From Forficula auricularia (lineage: Eukaryota > Arthropoda > Insecta > Dermaptera > Forficulidae): a DNA stretch of 64,000 nt. Where the stretch lies: NCBI GenBank assembly GCA_024734495.1, contig JALMQS010000099.1, positions 70,127,335-70,191,334 of the forward strand, in the 5' to 3' direction. Under the pieces are notes generated by a model. That model saw only the letters and a list, made by a program, of their open reading frames with translations. It was not told the origin of the DNA and made no database searches. Positions within the stretch are counted from its first letter, which is position 1. Every line of letters starts with the position of its first letter. Position numbers and translations under genes: made by a program. Below, piece by piece: positions 45,963 through 56,973 of the stretch.

Positions 45963-46689
45963 AGTAAAATTTTTTTAACGCATTTTAGGCATAATATCTA
46001 CATGTCGGAAAGGTTAAATCTAGGGTTAAATCAACTGCCCAGAATGCAAGTTTGGAACCTAGGTTCGACTTCCTAGACATGAAATAAAGTATATCTAATA
46101 ATATCTTTGATTTTGGGGTTTAAATTCCTAAGAAGTTAATATCTTAATGTTGTTAATGAAGTTTTTAAAAAAGGCTATAATTTTTAAAAAATCAAAAAAT
46201 TACATGTTTTTATTCATAGGTAATATACTAAAAATAAAAAATTATAAGATAATATTTAATAGAATTTTACAGCTTTAATAAATTGAAAACAACATTTTTT
46301 GGTTTTCGGAAATTTTTTCGACACTTGTAAAAATTAACTTCAAAAAATTTAATAAAAATTACATCAATAGCATTTATTTGTTAAGAAATTTAAATTCTTG
46401 AAATTTCTTGAATTTAATTTATTTTGTTTTATGTTAAAATTTTAAAGAAAATTTTTTAGAGAAAAAAATATATATTTTCTTCTTTTTTATTCCATTTTTC
46501 CAAGTGTAGAAAAATTTCAGAAAACCAAAATTTTTTTTATTTTTTTTTATTTTATATTTATTTATTAAGGCATGGAGCCCTAAAACATGATTAAGTTTAC
46601 ATGACATTTAGAAGAAAGTTGACTTTGTGAAATAAATTTGAATGGATAATATCAAGTGATAGATTACACCTTCAAGCACTAGTATATGG
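45963..46689. other. Unassigned AT-rich stretch
   Basis: AT-rich with T-runs near 46,530-46,560 and an ATTTATTTATTAAGGC tract that may be a minus-strand LINE tail. No gene seen. Confidence 0.35.
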
Positions 46690-47430
46690 AAGCAGAACTT
46701 TACGAAACGTAAAATGATTGACTTAGAATTATCAAATGCCATGATTATGCTTCTACTGCTGAAACTTTCCGCCTGCCTTCTGTTTCTTCTTCTATGATTG
46801 CTTCTGACGTTTTGTTTTTGTATAAGATTAAGTCCAACCAGGCGAAATGTTCAGAACTTCAAAACCTGTTTCCTATACACAGTTCAAATTATATATTAAG
46901 AAACAGATTACCATTTTATCCAGAGATGCCTTGCAGTAGGCACTCTGAAGCAAATCCTGTATTCAGACTATCTCAATGTTACAATAATTTGTCAAAACGA
47001 CTGAATAATCCTCTGGATTTCTCATTAAGTATTAACAGAGCCGCAATTTTGCTCAAAAAGCTAACATTAATCTATGAGTGAACATTATATGGTATATTGT
47101 TATTATGACGTATTATTAATATTGTTAGATTTAAGAATTATTTTAATGTGACATTTGGGGGTCGGGTAGGCTAGGCGGTAGCATGTCAGCCAGCTAACCA
47201 AGAGGACCCGAGTTCGAACCCGACTCGAGGCATCCGGCTAAAATCTGACCCCGAGGTAGAGACAAATTTAAATAAAATAATTAGTATCGTAAATGGCTTA
47301 TGGCTAGAAAGGCCGAAAAGCCAAAAAAAAAATGTGATATTTTGTTTTTGTTATTGTTATTACCTTATTTTATAAGCTATTATAATTTATGTATTATCAG
47401 GCATTAGCCGTTGAAATAAATAAATAAATG
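46690..47430 (+). mobile_element. LINE 3' end with SINE inserted in its 3' UTR
   Basis: The translation TFRLPSVSSS, MIASDVLFLYKIKSNQ, ELQNLFPIHSS, RNRLPFYPEMPCSRHSEANP and VFRLSQCYNNL matches the pattern at the end of CR1/Jockey RT proteins. The frame stops at 47,081. The 3' UTR ends in GAAATAAATAAATAAATG (47,413-47,430). The SINE at 47,157-47,330 splits the UTR. 5'-truncated. Confidence 0.65.
47157..47330 (+). mobile_element. tRNA-derived SINE (family 1), with target duplication
   Basis: Starts GGGGTCGGGTAGGCTAGGCG, B box GAGTTCGAACCC, body CATCCGGCTAAAATCTGACC and ends TAGAAAGGCCGAAAAGCC plus A9. The direct repeat AATGTGACATTT/AATGTGATATTT (47,145-47,156 and 47,331-47,342; one mismatch) flanks it. 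Same family as 1597-1767. Confidence 0.9.
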
Positions 47431-47632
47431 CATTAAGCCAGTTTTAGGATAACTGTGAGATGAAGAGTAGGAAATCATAATACAATACTAAAACTGTAGA
47501 TTTATTTCTCATGATTAATGTCGACTTTTAGTAAATTCCCTAAGCCTAGACTGAACCATTCTCTGAAAGCTTCAAGTACCTATTTCTTAGGTTTATTGTT
47601 TGTCCTCTGCTTTCTACCTTTTACAGCATGCT
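47431..47632. other. Unassigned stretch between LINE fragments
   Basis: No gene or repeat recognised. Confidence 0.3.
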
Positions 47633-48282
47633 AGTCTGTGGCGAAATCTGCAGCAAGGAAGATTGGCTTCTTATTCAGGTCCAAGCGATTTTACAAACCC
47701 CCACAACTTCTCACCATCTACAAGGCCCAAATCCGCCCCTGTCTCGAATACGGCTCTCATCTATGGAGAGGAGCCTCAAAATATTCTCTTGCTACCCTTG
47801 ATGCAATTCAGAAACGAGCCGTCAGGCTAATTGACGATTCTACCCTCACCAACTCCCTCGACTCGCTGGCTCATCGAAGAAATGTCTCTGCCCTTTCCTT
47901 TTCTATAGATACTATCACGGCAGGTGCTCTGATGAAATAAAATCACTAATTCCCCCAAAGCATGCTTTGCACGTAGCACGCGTTTTGCCGACTCCCAACA
48001 CTCTCTCGCGGTCAAATTAGAAAAGTGCCGGACCACTTCATTCGCGAATACATATATCCCCATGACTTCAAGGAACTGGAACTCTCTCCCAGCCTCTATC
48101 TTTCCCAGCACCTATAATCTTCAAACCTTCAAAACCGAGTGCATAGACACCTACGTCTACACCCTCTCACTTAATCAACTTTCCTTCTCTTCGGTAATGC
48201 AAGGGTCATTCGAGATCCATAGGGGCTGCATCTTTACTGGTACACCCCTTCGTGCATTCGATTGCATTAAAAAAAAAAAAAA
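47633..48282 (+). mobile_element. Jockey-like LINE 3' end, second copy
   Basis: Begins abruptly inside the RT C-terminal region (KSAARKIGFLFRSKRFY) and follows the copy at 6046-6762: RPCLEYGSHLWRGASKYSL, AIQKRAVRLIDDSTLTNSLD, SLAHRRNVSALS, then frame changes and NWNSLPASIFPSTYNLQTFK. Ends in an A-run (48,268-48,282). Less decayed in the middle than the first copy. Confidence 0.87.
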
Positions 48283-49401
48283 AGTTTGATTTTAAACCTT
48301 TCATTCCATTTTCGATCTCTCAAAACTTGACATGTGAATCGACAGAATCTCCTGGCGCTTTCAACAACTCTTCTACAAAGCTTTCATCTGTGACATGATC
48401 GATCTCTGGACAACAAAGGATTGATTCTGCTTTAGTCGACATCTCAAAAGCCGCCAACCTTAAATGTACATATTTTTTAAACGTTTAGAGGACTAAACCA
48501 AACAATAACGATCAACAGATTCTCAAACTCAAAACATAAGATTTATGGTCGGAGTGTCATAAATAACAGAACATATATTTTTGATTAGATATTATTGACA
48601 TTAGCGTGGTTATGAAGTATTTTTAGGGGCGCAGCTAGCCAGCTGATTAGCCACCACAAGGTTTCAATTTCGGTAATCCGATTAGAGATCAACTAACTTT
48701 TTGGTAGAATTGACAAATTTTGGAAGTAACGAAATAATTCAATGAGAAATATATAAGTGATGCCTCGTAATAATGGAGTTTCGATTTTTCTAAGGGGGCC
48801 AATGAGTTTTGTTGGGGCCACGCCCCCCTTGTCCCCCCTAACTACACCCATGATTATTGATCTAACTGCTGCTTAATCTCATTCAGGTAGCGTATCGCCA
48901 TTTTCAATGTCTCTGATGTGAAATATTGCTACTAGCGAAGACGGGTCTAGTTCCTTTTGGTCAAGTAACCTAAAGTCCGTATTTATGTATGAATGCATAA
49001 ATAAATTATCAAGCTATCCTTTCACAGAACTATTTGTACCTAGATCACATGGGTAGATCCTTTGTGGAGCCTTGTTATTTTATCTTGGTAAATTTATTAA
49101 CGGTGCTGTAATACAGTTCAATTCAAGAACCTCTTACTGTAGTAACTTCTCTAAGGCTGGACTATCTCATCTGAAATACTTAGCCATGAAATATTTCTAT
49201 ACTAATAATAATAATAATAGTTTTCATTAAAATTAATTGAACTTTTTAGTTTTTGTATTTAGAAAAGAAAAATTCTATTACTTTTTACCGCGGATTATAT
49301 ATAAGACGGTTACTAGAATTATTGTCATCTTATTTCCTAAGTTCCTCAATAATGATCCTCTTGCAACTTATTTTTAATAATGTTTAATGTTCTTATAATT
49401 G
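48283..49401. other. Unassigned stretch with a possible MITE
   Basis: At 48,623-48,856 the ends TTTTTAGGGGCGCAGCTAG and CTAACTACACCCATGA form a loose inverted pair with a G-rich/C-rich interior (GGGGCCACGCCCCCCTTG), suggesting a decayed DNA transposon. The rest holds (AAT)n at 49,204-49,219 and no gene. Confidence 0.4.
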
Positions 49402-49405
49402 TAGA

Positions 49406-49445
49406 AGCCCTGAAGAAGACGGCAAAGTCGACGAAACGTTGGTTG
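49406..49445 (+). ncRNA. Hammerhead-like motif, imperfect
   Basis: CUGAAGA (49,410-49,416) and GAAA (49,433-49,436) are at hammerhead spacing, stem I could pair AGCC with GGUU, and the ACGUU after GAAA is like the minimal helix III of retroelement hammerheads. Stem II is poor: GAC/GUC pairs only if an extra GAC is bulged out. The downstream text GGTTGAAAAATAAAAAAATA looks like a retroelement 3' end. Probably a decayed relative. Confidence 0.4.
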
Positions 49446-49701
49446 AAAAATAAAAAAATAACACTAAAAACTTGTCCTTAGTTCCCATGATAAAGTTTCT
49501 AATTAATACACATTATGGACTGAAATGATAATACTAATAGATCGTCTTGTACAATAATCCATTCGGCGAAACTAGTGATTTTAGAGTAAAGATAAATTCG
49601 AAAATTAAATCATTGGAAAATAAGGGTAATAAGTCCTTGTGACTTTGTATGCCTCCATTCACTTAAGTGAACCCTATGTGACAATGACTATACCATAATC
49701 A

Positions 49702-50568
49702 CAGTAAACTCTCGTGTATCCGCGGCCGGATTGTCCGCTTTGCTGCTAATTCGTGGTCTTCCTGCATGAGTCGTGGTGGTTTATCTCGAAAAAACAATAT
49801 CTGCTGACTGATTATTTTGGGCAAAAGTAAACATTCAAAACTATGCAACTATGTGCACACATACATAGGTTTAACATCAATTAATAAATTTTTAAACCTG
49901 CTTCTACTGTTAATAAATTTTTCAAAAGCATTTTTGTGTTGATTGGTGTCTGTTGCGGACCGTCTGTTATTTGAAAAAGAATCGAATTAAAATTTATCCA
50001 TAGGTTTGCTTTAATGTTGTATATTCCCTGGGACTGTAAACAGGGCTGCACCTCTATAACTCAGGCTGTCTACAAAGAGAGTAAGGGAGATTGAATGTGT
50101 TTGAATAATACCAAATTTTATGTTTATAAATAAAATTATAATTAATTAGTATAAAATATATACAAGTAATTCTATCCTTTCACCTTTTAGAATCATGTAT
50201 ATGTGAGTTGAACTGTGGGTTCCAGCATGTCGAACTGACGGAAATACAGTGATCATCTGATCAATTTATAAGATATTATTTGATGTTTCCCTTCTTTAAA
50301 AAGGGTTGAATTGAATTAATTTAAATTAAAACTATTATTTATAAAACCTTTTCGGTGTTATATCGGTCCTAAAGGTGAATTTTTCGATAAATTAATGATT
50401 AATAATCTGACAGATTTTCTAGCGCGTTATTTGAATTGCAATTTTGAATTCAAATATTTTTAGAGTAGATTAAAATTCTGGGTGACTGCCATAATTATGT
50501 AAACGGATGGCTGTCAGCAACAGTGTCCTTTTTTGACTATTTTACGGGTTATCCGCGAGAGTTTACTG
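49702..50568. mobile_element. Non-autonomous pogo/Tigger-like element
   Basis: Ends CAGTAAACTCTCGTGTATCC and the complement of CAGTAAACTCTCGCGGATAA, the form of pogo/Tigger terminal repeats (TCTCG then TATCCG). Length 867 bp. No transposase frame is visible and no clear TA duplication remains. It lies 455 bp downstream (in gene orientation) of the dpr-type exon. Confidence 0.7.
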
Positions 50569-51023
50569 TTTTATGAATCTCCTGCTCTCTTCTCTGTATA
50601 AAATACAATTTTTTTAGTTTCAGAAATGTCTTACTTAACATTCTCCATTATTCTTAAGGTATTTTATTTTCCCCTTGATTATTGGGCTTTCCTTCGACCT
50701 TTTCAAGCCTACATCTTATCTCTTCCAGCGAAATCGCATTCTCTTAAATTCCCCGTTAACATATTGAGAGCTGCCCAATAAAGACTATTTTACGAATTCT
50801 CGTTTGTTTCATCTCCTTTAGGTAGCTAGATAAGGGATTTTCTTTCTTTTTTTTAGCTTTTATCAAACATTGGATTCTTTCTTTTTTCATTTGTGGATTT
50901 TATGGTCAAGTTAGATCCGTGCCACGTAAAGAAAATGACCACAGCCTTTTTTTTACAATCTAAATTGAAAGCCTTAAAAGAAAAATTAAAAGCAATAATA
51001 GTAGGTATTATAGCTGAACTCAC
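50569..51023. other. Probable intron of the dpr-type gene
   Basis: Follows the donor of the exon at 51,024-51,150 on the minus strand. It contains a plus-strand open frame of about 50 codons at 50,626 that I do not support as a gene. Confidence 0.4.
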
Positions 51024-51150
51024 CAATGACTTTAAGCTCGATGAAAATACTTGTCGGCGGGTGTGTTGACACTTGGCACTCATACAATCCAGCATCTCTT
51101 GGCTGCACATATTTAATTTGCAGACCCCAATTTTGAAGCCCGTGATGAGA
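51024..51150 (-). CDS. Internal exon of a dpr-family Ig cell-surface protein
   Basis: The minus strand reads SHHGLQNWGLQIKYVQPRDA, then GLYECQVSTHPPTSIFIELK and VIG. This is the end of the first V-type Ig domain of Dpr (defective proboscis extension response) proteins: W-x-LQIKYVQ strand, the RDAGLYEC motif with the cysteine of the Ig disulphide, and the ELKVI final strand. On the minus strand a pyrimidine-rich tract (TTCTTTTTCTCTCTGTTTTT) and CACTTTGAG precede it, and the donor GGTGAGTT follows at 51,023. The exon is 127 nt, entering in phase 0 and leaving in phase 1. Dpr proteins sit on neurons and bind DIP partners in synaptic matching. Other exons are outside or far away, which fits the long introns of these genes. 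Which dpr paralogue cannot be told. Confidence 0.88.
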
Positions 51151-51665
51151 CTCAAAGTGAAAAACAGAGAGAAAAAGAACGACCATGGTTAATAAAATTT
51201 GCATATTAAAAAGCGAGGGGAATTTTACAATAGACCGTCGTAAAAGAACTAGCTCTTGATTCTGACACAATCCCATGATAATATAGTTATCAAAAAAAGA
51301 AGGAAATTTTTTAGTGCTGTTACATAGGGAAGTTGGTATACGTGTTATTTCTATATTAAAATAATAGATAATTACCATTTTACCAAAGTCAAAAAAAGTG
51401 AATTCTCGAGATAATTGGACAGCTACTGTATTTGTCTTATTTCGGGGCAATGTAAAGCAATGAAAAAATTCCAATTTTAAAGGAAAGTCGAAAATTTGTT
51501 TCAAGATGAACCAGGTATTTTTTAAACAAATTTCGTTCAAGATTTGGTAATTTTTGCTTGATCAAGAAATGTATAGAACCATAACATAATTTTGTTTAAA
51601 ACCAAAGTTTTAACAGCTTTCTCTGATTGAGACGTAGTTTAGTAAAAAAATTCCTTTGTCTAAAG
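51151..51665. other. Probable upstream intron of the dpr-type gene
   Basis: Contains the pyrimidine tract of the acceptor next to 51,151. A minus-strand open frame through this region into the exon (to 51,540) is not coding-like before the exon boundary. Confidence 0.4.
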
Positions 51666-52059
51666 CAGTGGTTCTTAACCTATGGGCCGCGAACCAATTT
51701 TGGATAGGAAAGCTTATTCTTTGGGTCGCGCAGTGTCGTTAACCAAATATTTTTCCTACTATATTTATTTTAAATAAATTCAATATTTATTTAATACTAT
51801 TAAAAATGAAAATATGAAAAACACATACTTAAAATACATGGTTAAAAGGGATAGTCAATCCAGGGTTGGGACTAGAAGTATAGGTGTTGAAACCAAGGGG
51901 TGGTATTTTTCTTATGAGGATGATTCAGATGGTTATATAGATTATAAGGATATAGGGAAGAATGGTATGATCTATAAAAAGTAATTTTTTTTTTGGGGGG
52001 GGGGCGGGTCGTGACATGAACATATTTCTCAAATTTGGGTCGCGGTCTTAAAAACATTG
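51666..52059. mobile_element. Non-autonomous hAT element
   Basis: Left end CAGTGGTTCTTAACCTATGG with GGCCGCGAACC, right end GGGTCGCGGTCTTAAAAACA then TTG, which are classic hAT termini. The flanks GTCTAAAG (51,658-51,665) and GTCTACGT (52,060-52,067) agree in the first five of eight bases, a decayed 8-bp duplication. A G-run is at 51,995-52,003. No transposase. Confidence 0.75.
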
Positions 52060-52060
52060 G

Positions 52061-52158
52061 TCTACGTTCCCATTGGACGATTCGAGTCGTCCGTCGAATA
52101 AAAATAATATAACAAAATGTACGAATCGACCGATAATCGTCCAATGTGTACGTAGCTT
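52061..52158. mobile_element. Small palindromic MITE
   Basis: Left CTACGTTCCCATTGGACGAT with CGAGTCG, right CGACCGATAATCGTCCAATG with TGTACGTAG: an imperfect inverted repeat of about 35 bp per arm around an AT-rich centre. It directly abuts the hAT element. Confidence 0.7.
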
Positions 52159-53020
52159 AAGAAATAAATATTGCATTAGAATATTATGCTTTAGCCTTTC
52201 CCCTTTTAGTTAGACATTTAAAACGGAGGCCTGTCAAATTGGTTGTCTAACCTGCAGGCGTTCCCGTCAATTTGTTGTTCGTACTTCAATAGTCAGTAGC
52301 TATTGTTTGTCTTGTTAAATCGTCGCTCAGTCTTCTTTCTTTATTGACTCTTTTATAAACGTATAGCCGATACTCAGGATTCAATGTTACATAGATAGAT
52401 GAGTTTAGTATATTCTTTAATGTCGTGTAGTTAGACAGAGCATAATGTGCTTTATTTCAAAAAATTATAAAAAAATAAAAATAATAATAATAAGCTGTTC
52501 AATCATCAAAGATTCAATCAATCTGTATGTACATTCATATATATAAATATCATATACATCAGATTTTATGTCGGGCCGCATTCATTAAAATGGGGTTTAT
52601 CAGCCATATCTTAATGAATCATGGTTGATTTGAGAATTTGCCTTTTTAATTGCAGCGTTTGGAGTAATCAATTAGAAATAGAGAGACTACTAATAAATTA
52701 AGCAAATGGCTTTCTATACATTCATATAATTTAATTTTGCGAATTTTTATTCGAAATTCAGCTAAAATATTTTAAATTTGAATTCAAACATGTTCATTGT
52801 TGCAATTTAAACTTTGAAATTGACATATTGATATGTTGATTAGTTGATGATTGTCAAGCGAAGATATTCAAAAAAAAAATTCTAACTTATTTTAGAATTA
52901 ATTTAATTCTATTTTATTTAAAATTTACTAAAAATTTAATAGATTTTTATTCTCAATTGATTTTTTATGTAATTCTTGAATAAATCTTTATGAAGGGCTG
53001 AGAAACCATATCAGAGGTGC
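52159..53020. other. Unassigned AT-rich stretch
   Basis: No gene recognised. AT-rich with short ATA repeats near 52,470-52,560. Confidence 0.35.
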
Positions 53021-53125
53021 TTTTTTTAATGATATTGATGAAAGAAGGAGATACACTAAAAAGGTGCATCCCCTAAAGGCCTTGGTTGGCCCCTCCATCG
53101 TGAAAAGAAGAAAAACAGGGATTTT
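53021..53125 (-). mobile_element. SINE family 2, 3' end fragment
   Basis: The reverse complement of the 3' end of the SINE at 54,925: AATGGAGGGGCC-type text, GGATGCACCTT, GTATCTCCTTC and the terminal ATCAATATCATTAAAAAAA. Confidence 0.75.
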
Positions 53126-53466
53126 ATAGGCTGGTTAGGAGTTGAAGGTATCTGTGGATGCGGGTCTTAAACAGCTGAAGTTTATAATTTGCATCTCATA
53201 TAGGAATGAAATATATATATATATATATAAGTTCCAAATTTCTATAGTTAAAAAGTCAAAGAACTTAGGGATAGGAAACTCCCAATAGAAACCAGTCGGC
53301 TTTGCTGGTCATAGATCGAGCGTAACGTGGATATGTTTACTCGCGAAGCAGCGTGTAAACTTTATAATATAAGACTCTTAATGGTGAAAAATCATTTAGA
53401 TACTATAATTTTTCTCTTCATTTTAAGATAGTTAAACATGTATCTATATGTAGTATATAAATACAC

Positions 53467-53499
<33 letters not shown>

Positions 53500-53552
53500 C
53501 AGTAACGGTGTGAGACTTCAACCAGTGGACGGTGTTCAGAAAAGTGCCTTTC
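53126..53552. other. Unassigned stretch with (TA)n and R3 fragment
   Basis: (TA)n at 53,212-53,228 and 53,471-53,498, and a short R3 match (AATATAAGACTCTTAATGG at 53,362). No gene. Confidence 0.4.
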
Positions 53553-54254
53553 ATAGTTCAAGAGCTGGTGACACATTTGACTACGGATTTGACCCAACTA
53601 GAAATAATGCGTAATAGTACCGTCTATGATAGTTGTAGAAGGAATGGCCAGTCTGGCTGGTCTAAGCAGGTGGACCAGGTACTGCGCATGGTGTGAGTGC
53701 GGTAAAAAATACATATGTGTTAAAAATATTTTTGACTCAACAATGAAATTATAAAAATTATAATTTATAGTCAATTATAAACATAATATACTTCACCCCA
53801 GACCATTTGAGTGGTGGAACGTAGACCAGACCACCCAAGTGTATTTTTACAACATGAAAAAATAGAATCAAATATTTTTTTGCATGTTGTAAAAATACAC
53901 TTTGGGTGGTCTGGTTCCACGTCCCACCACTAAATGGTCTGGGGTGAATTATTTTATGTTTATAATTGACTATAAATTATAATTTTTATAATTTCTTTTT
54001 TTTTCTTTTCTTTTTATTGGCCTCGGGAACATAGATGCCCATTTGGCCAAATTATAATTTCATTGTGGGTCAAAAATATTTTTTAACACATATGTATTTT
54101 TTACCGCACTCACACCATGCGCAGTACCTGGTCCACCTGCTACAGCCAGCCAGACTGGCCATTCCTTGTACAACTATCATAGACGGTATTATTACGCATT
54201 ATTTCTAGTTGGGCCAAATCCGTAGTCAAAATGTGTCACCAGCTCTTGGACTAT
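53553..54254. mobile_element. Large foldback element
   Basis: Arms 53,553-53,862 and about 53,882-54,254 mirror each other, for example AAGAGCTGGTGACACATTTG against AAATGTGTCACCAGCTCTTG, and ACCATTTGAGTGGTGGAACG against GTCCCACCACTAAATGGT. The loop is about 20 bp. The right arm carries a 56-bp insertion (53,996-54,051) with its own target duplication. No coding sequence. Confidence 0.85.
53996..54051 (-). mobile_element. 56-bp retro-inserted LINE or SINE tail
   Basis: The perfect 10-bp repeat TTATAATTTC flanks it (53,986-53,995 and 54,052-54,061), and the opposite arm of the palindrome shows the empty site. On the minus strand it is TTTGGCCAAATGGGCATCTA ... followed by AATAAAAAGAAAAGAAAAA, that is, a unique 3' end with an A-rich tail. 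Confidence 0.8.
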
Positions 54255-54924
54255 CATTTTTTAATTTTATTTTATTCTTTCTTTGTTTTTTTTGCAAATT
54301 TCATCAAATATGTGGCATCATAGAATTTTTTTCTAAATTTTTCAAATTTAACATTAGATTTTTTATGACATATTATAAAAATATTCAAAATTTTTTCAAA
54401 TTTTTGTATGATGCCGCCACTGATATGTACCTATATATAAAGGGGGGAAAATATTGATTGTTTTATAATTAAAATGAATACAAATCTTTTTAAAAACAAT
54501 CTTAAAGTAAATAGTTGAACTTTATGTAAGTGTAGAGTTGTGGAGAAAAAATAAATTCAATTCTCAGATATACTCAAAAACCTAAATGCTATTTCATAAT
54601 ACCTGAAATTAATATATATGCAAGGAAATGAGTGTCTATTTGAGAAAGAAGTTCGAATTCATTCTCAAAATCAACTCGCGATATTTAATCAATTTTATTA
54701 ACGAAAATGAATTTAGGCTTTTATTTATTTATGGCTTTCGTTATATGTTGTATGTTTGGAGGCGATGGTCTCAAGGGTCTGGCTAGTTGCCCGGAAAGAG
54801 TACTAGTTTTTGGGGTCGACTCTCGAGGGGACAAGACCCTCCTACATGCAATATAAACATATCTATTAAAATCTTTGATTTGAACTAAATTCATTTTCGT
54901 TAAATAATATATTTGTTTATTTGT
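54255..54924. other. Unassigned AT-rich stretch
   Basis: An 82-residue plus-strand open frame here is Phe/Lys-rich AT noise. The short GC-richer segment 54,750-54,845 has no recognised feature. Confidence 0.35.
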
Positions 54925-55281
54925 CGGCCTCCCTGGTATAATGGTCAGAATATATGGCTGGCAGCCTGGAGGTCTCGGGTTCGATTCCCGACCATACACA
55001 GTCATTTTTCTGTAAGTATAGGGTCTGGAAAAAAATTAAGTGGGAGATAAATTTAAAAACCTAATTTATCGATCGGAGAATTTACCACTGCTCGAAGTCC
55101 CTAAAAACTTAATGAATTGGATATTGGATTGTATCTAAGTTTCTGAGATTTGGCTCGTGATCCCGGCTTCTTTCCTTCTACTCTGTTCTTTTCACAATGG
55201 AGGGGCCATCCCATACAGGCCTTTAGAGGATGCACCTTCTGGTGTATCTCCTTCTTACATCAATATCATTAAAAAAAAAAA
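54925..55281 (+). mobile_element. tRNA-derived SINE (family 2), full length
   Basis: The head GGCCTCCCTGGTATAATGG contains the A box (54,934-54,944), and the B box GGTTCGATTCC is at 54,978-54,988. A body of about 270 bp follows, ending ATCAATATCATT and an A-run (55,270-55,281). The head has lost acceptor-stem pairing, so it is not a tRNA gene. The tail probably matches a partner LINE (inference). Confidence 0.87.
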
Positions 55282-55939
55282 TTGCGTCAAGCAGAAGACA
55301 ACCTCATTGATTTTTTCTCATTAATATTTTTTCTCTTAAAAATTTGTTTAATGAATGAAACGTTTAAATCCCAATGGGATGAACATTTACTACGACCAAG
55401 CATCTCTGCCTTCGCAACCAACCCCTAAAAATCCCCACTTTCTATCGAATAACACCCTTGTAGACTATCAAACAGCGGCTCACCATTCCCGAGCCTTAAT
55501 TAGAATCGCGCTCTGGAAATAATTGAACTGTTGTAGAGAAGAGAATTCCTAGTACAAATCCTTCTAAAAGGATTTGGGCGAGGCGGATATACGTCTCTTG
55601 GCAATCCAACCCAACCGGCCTGTCTAATCAAATCACTCTGCCGGGACTGGTCATCAGGATATATCATGGCGGCTGGAAATTACCGAGACAATTGTATTAT
55701 ATTTGACCAGAAGCTAAATCAATTCCATTTTTCAGTTTTTTTTTGTTTTCCGAGGGAGCGGAGAGATATATCATGGAAAATATATACATAATCTAATTGA
55801 AATATACAAATATGGAATCCCACCCTCTCGAAGAACCCTCCCCTTAGTCAAGTCCACCATACCCTACAGGATATTCGCGAAATCTATCTATCTATCTTCG
55901 TCATTTTAAGTTCATTTTATAGTATACAACCATACATAA
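55282..55939. other. Unassigned stretch
   Basis: Begins with GCGTCAAGCAGAAGACAACC, a fragment of the repeat also at 23,528 and 59,389. The rest (55,380-55,900) is less AT-rich and matches nothing seen elsewhere in the window; it may be single-copy intron or intergenic DNA. Confidence 0.4.
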
Positions 55940-56352
55940 TCGCGCTTTTCGGGCTGATTCAAATCGTATTCATATTCCGAGTCACCGGTCCGAGGTGGTG
56001 AATAGGTCATTCACTGTCACTGCTGCCCGACTGTGGAATTCATTACCTTCATTCACCCGTTCATCTTCATCATCACTTATATTCAATCGTGGTCTCTTGG
56101 CATGTATTCGCGGGGGCGGTTTCGGGAGTGAGCGTCTCTTTTTTGGCGTCTCTCTTTTATGGTGTATCTTTTCCCCCTGCTGGCTCTCTCACCTTCCTTT
56201 CGCTGGAGCTTTCTTTTTCGCACACACTTGTTTTTATTTTTCTCTTCTTTGTTTTATGTTAATTATTCTTTTTTACTGCTCATATGAGGCAAACTGCCTC
56301 AGATCATTGTGTAAAGTTAAATTGTAAGAATTATGAATGAATAAATAAATAA
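55940..56352 (+). mobile_element. LINE 3' end with AATA-type tail
   Basis: Translation: DSNRIHIPSHRSEVVNRSFT, VTAARLWNSLPSF, SLIFNRGLLACI, the usual end of CR1/Jockey-type RT proteins (RLWNSLP). The 3' UTR ends in ATGAATGAATAAATAAATAA (56,332-56,354). Confidence 0.75.
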
Positions 56353-56368
56353 ATCAAAAAAATAAATA

Positions 56369-56680
56369 CTAGCTGACGACCGAGCCTTCGGCCCGGCGCC
56401 ACCTAGCCTCTGGCGGGGAGCGTCTCGTTCATACCAATTTAATCATTGAAATTTAAAATGCTGCTGTAAGTTTTGAAATAATGTGGTGAATGAAATTGAT
56501 TCAACAATAAGGAACAATAAGGAAAGATTTATTTAACACATTGGCTAAGCACGATCACTATCTGACCAATCAGAATCGTTCTAATAATTAAACGCTTTGC
56601 CATTGGCTATGCACTGGTCAATCAGGTCGTTTGGATCATACAAACATATATATATATATATATATTTCTCAATTTTATAT
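56369..56680 (-). mobile_element. Helitron-like 3' end, minus strand
   Basis: On the minus strand it ends CGGGCCGAAGGCTCGG (hairpin), then TCGTCAGCTAG followed by T, the form of a Helitron 3' end (hairpin, then CTAG, inserted between A and T). It landed in the tail of the LINE just to the left. The 5' limit is not identified; the end given is approximate. A related segment with the same GCGTCTCG word is at 59,580-59,650. Confidence 0.6.
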
Positions 56681-56902
56681 TTATATCTTTGAGCTTCTTC
56701 TCCATTAGATCTAAATAAAAAATATAAATTTTAAATATATAGTGTGGAGTAATTCTGTCTTTCTGATAATAGGGACCATGTGTCACGACTTTAGCGCCAA
56801 CTGGCTACTAAAATGTAAGCTTTGGGGGATGATTTATTAAACTTCCAAGACAAAGAGACTCACTCACGGCCTTATAGGCTTCGTGCACTCTTTTATCTAT
56901 CA
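56681..56902. other. Unassigned stretch
   Basis: May be the remainder of the minus-strand Helitron-like element. No gene seen. Confidence 0.3.
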
Positions 56903-56906
56903 TCTA

Positions 56907-56973
<67 letters not shown>

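Noticed and set aside
50626..50784. Short plus-strand ORF with TATAAAA before it and AATAAA at its stop
   Set aside because: The TATA box is only about 25 bp from the ATG, so transcription would start at or after it; the peptide matches nothing. Probably chance.
54925..54999. Possible tRNA gene
   Set aside because: A and B boxes are present but the acceptor stem does not pair and the sequence continues into a SINE body with an A-tail.
55995..56327. 110-residue open frame as a host membrane protein
   Set aside because: Its first 35 residues match LINE RT C-termini (RLWNSLP) and the hydrophobic rest is read-through into a 3' UTR.
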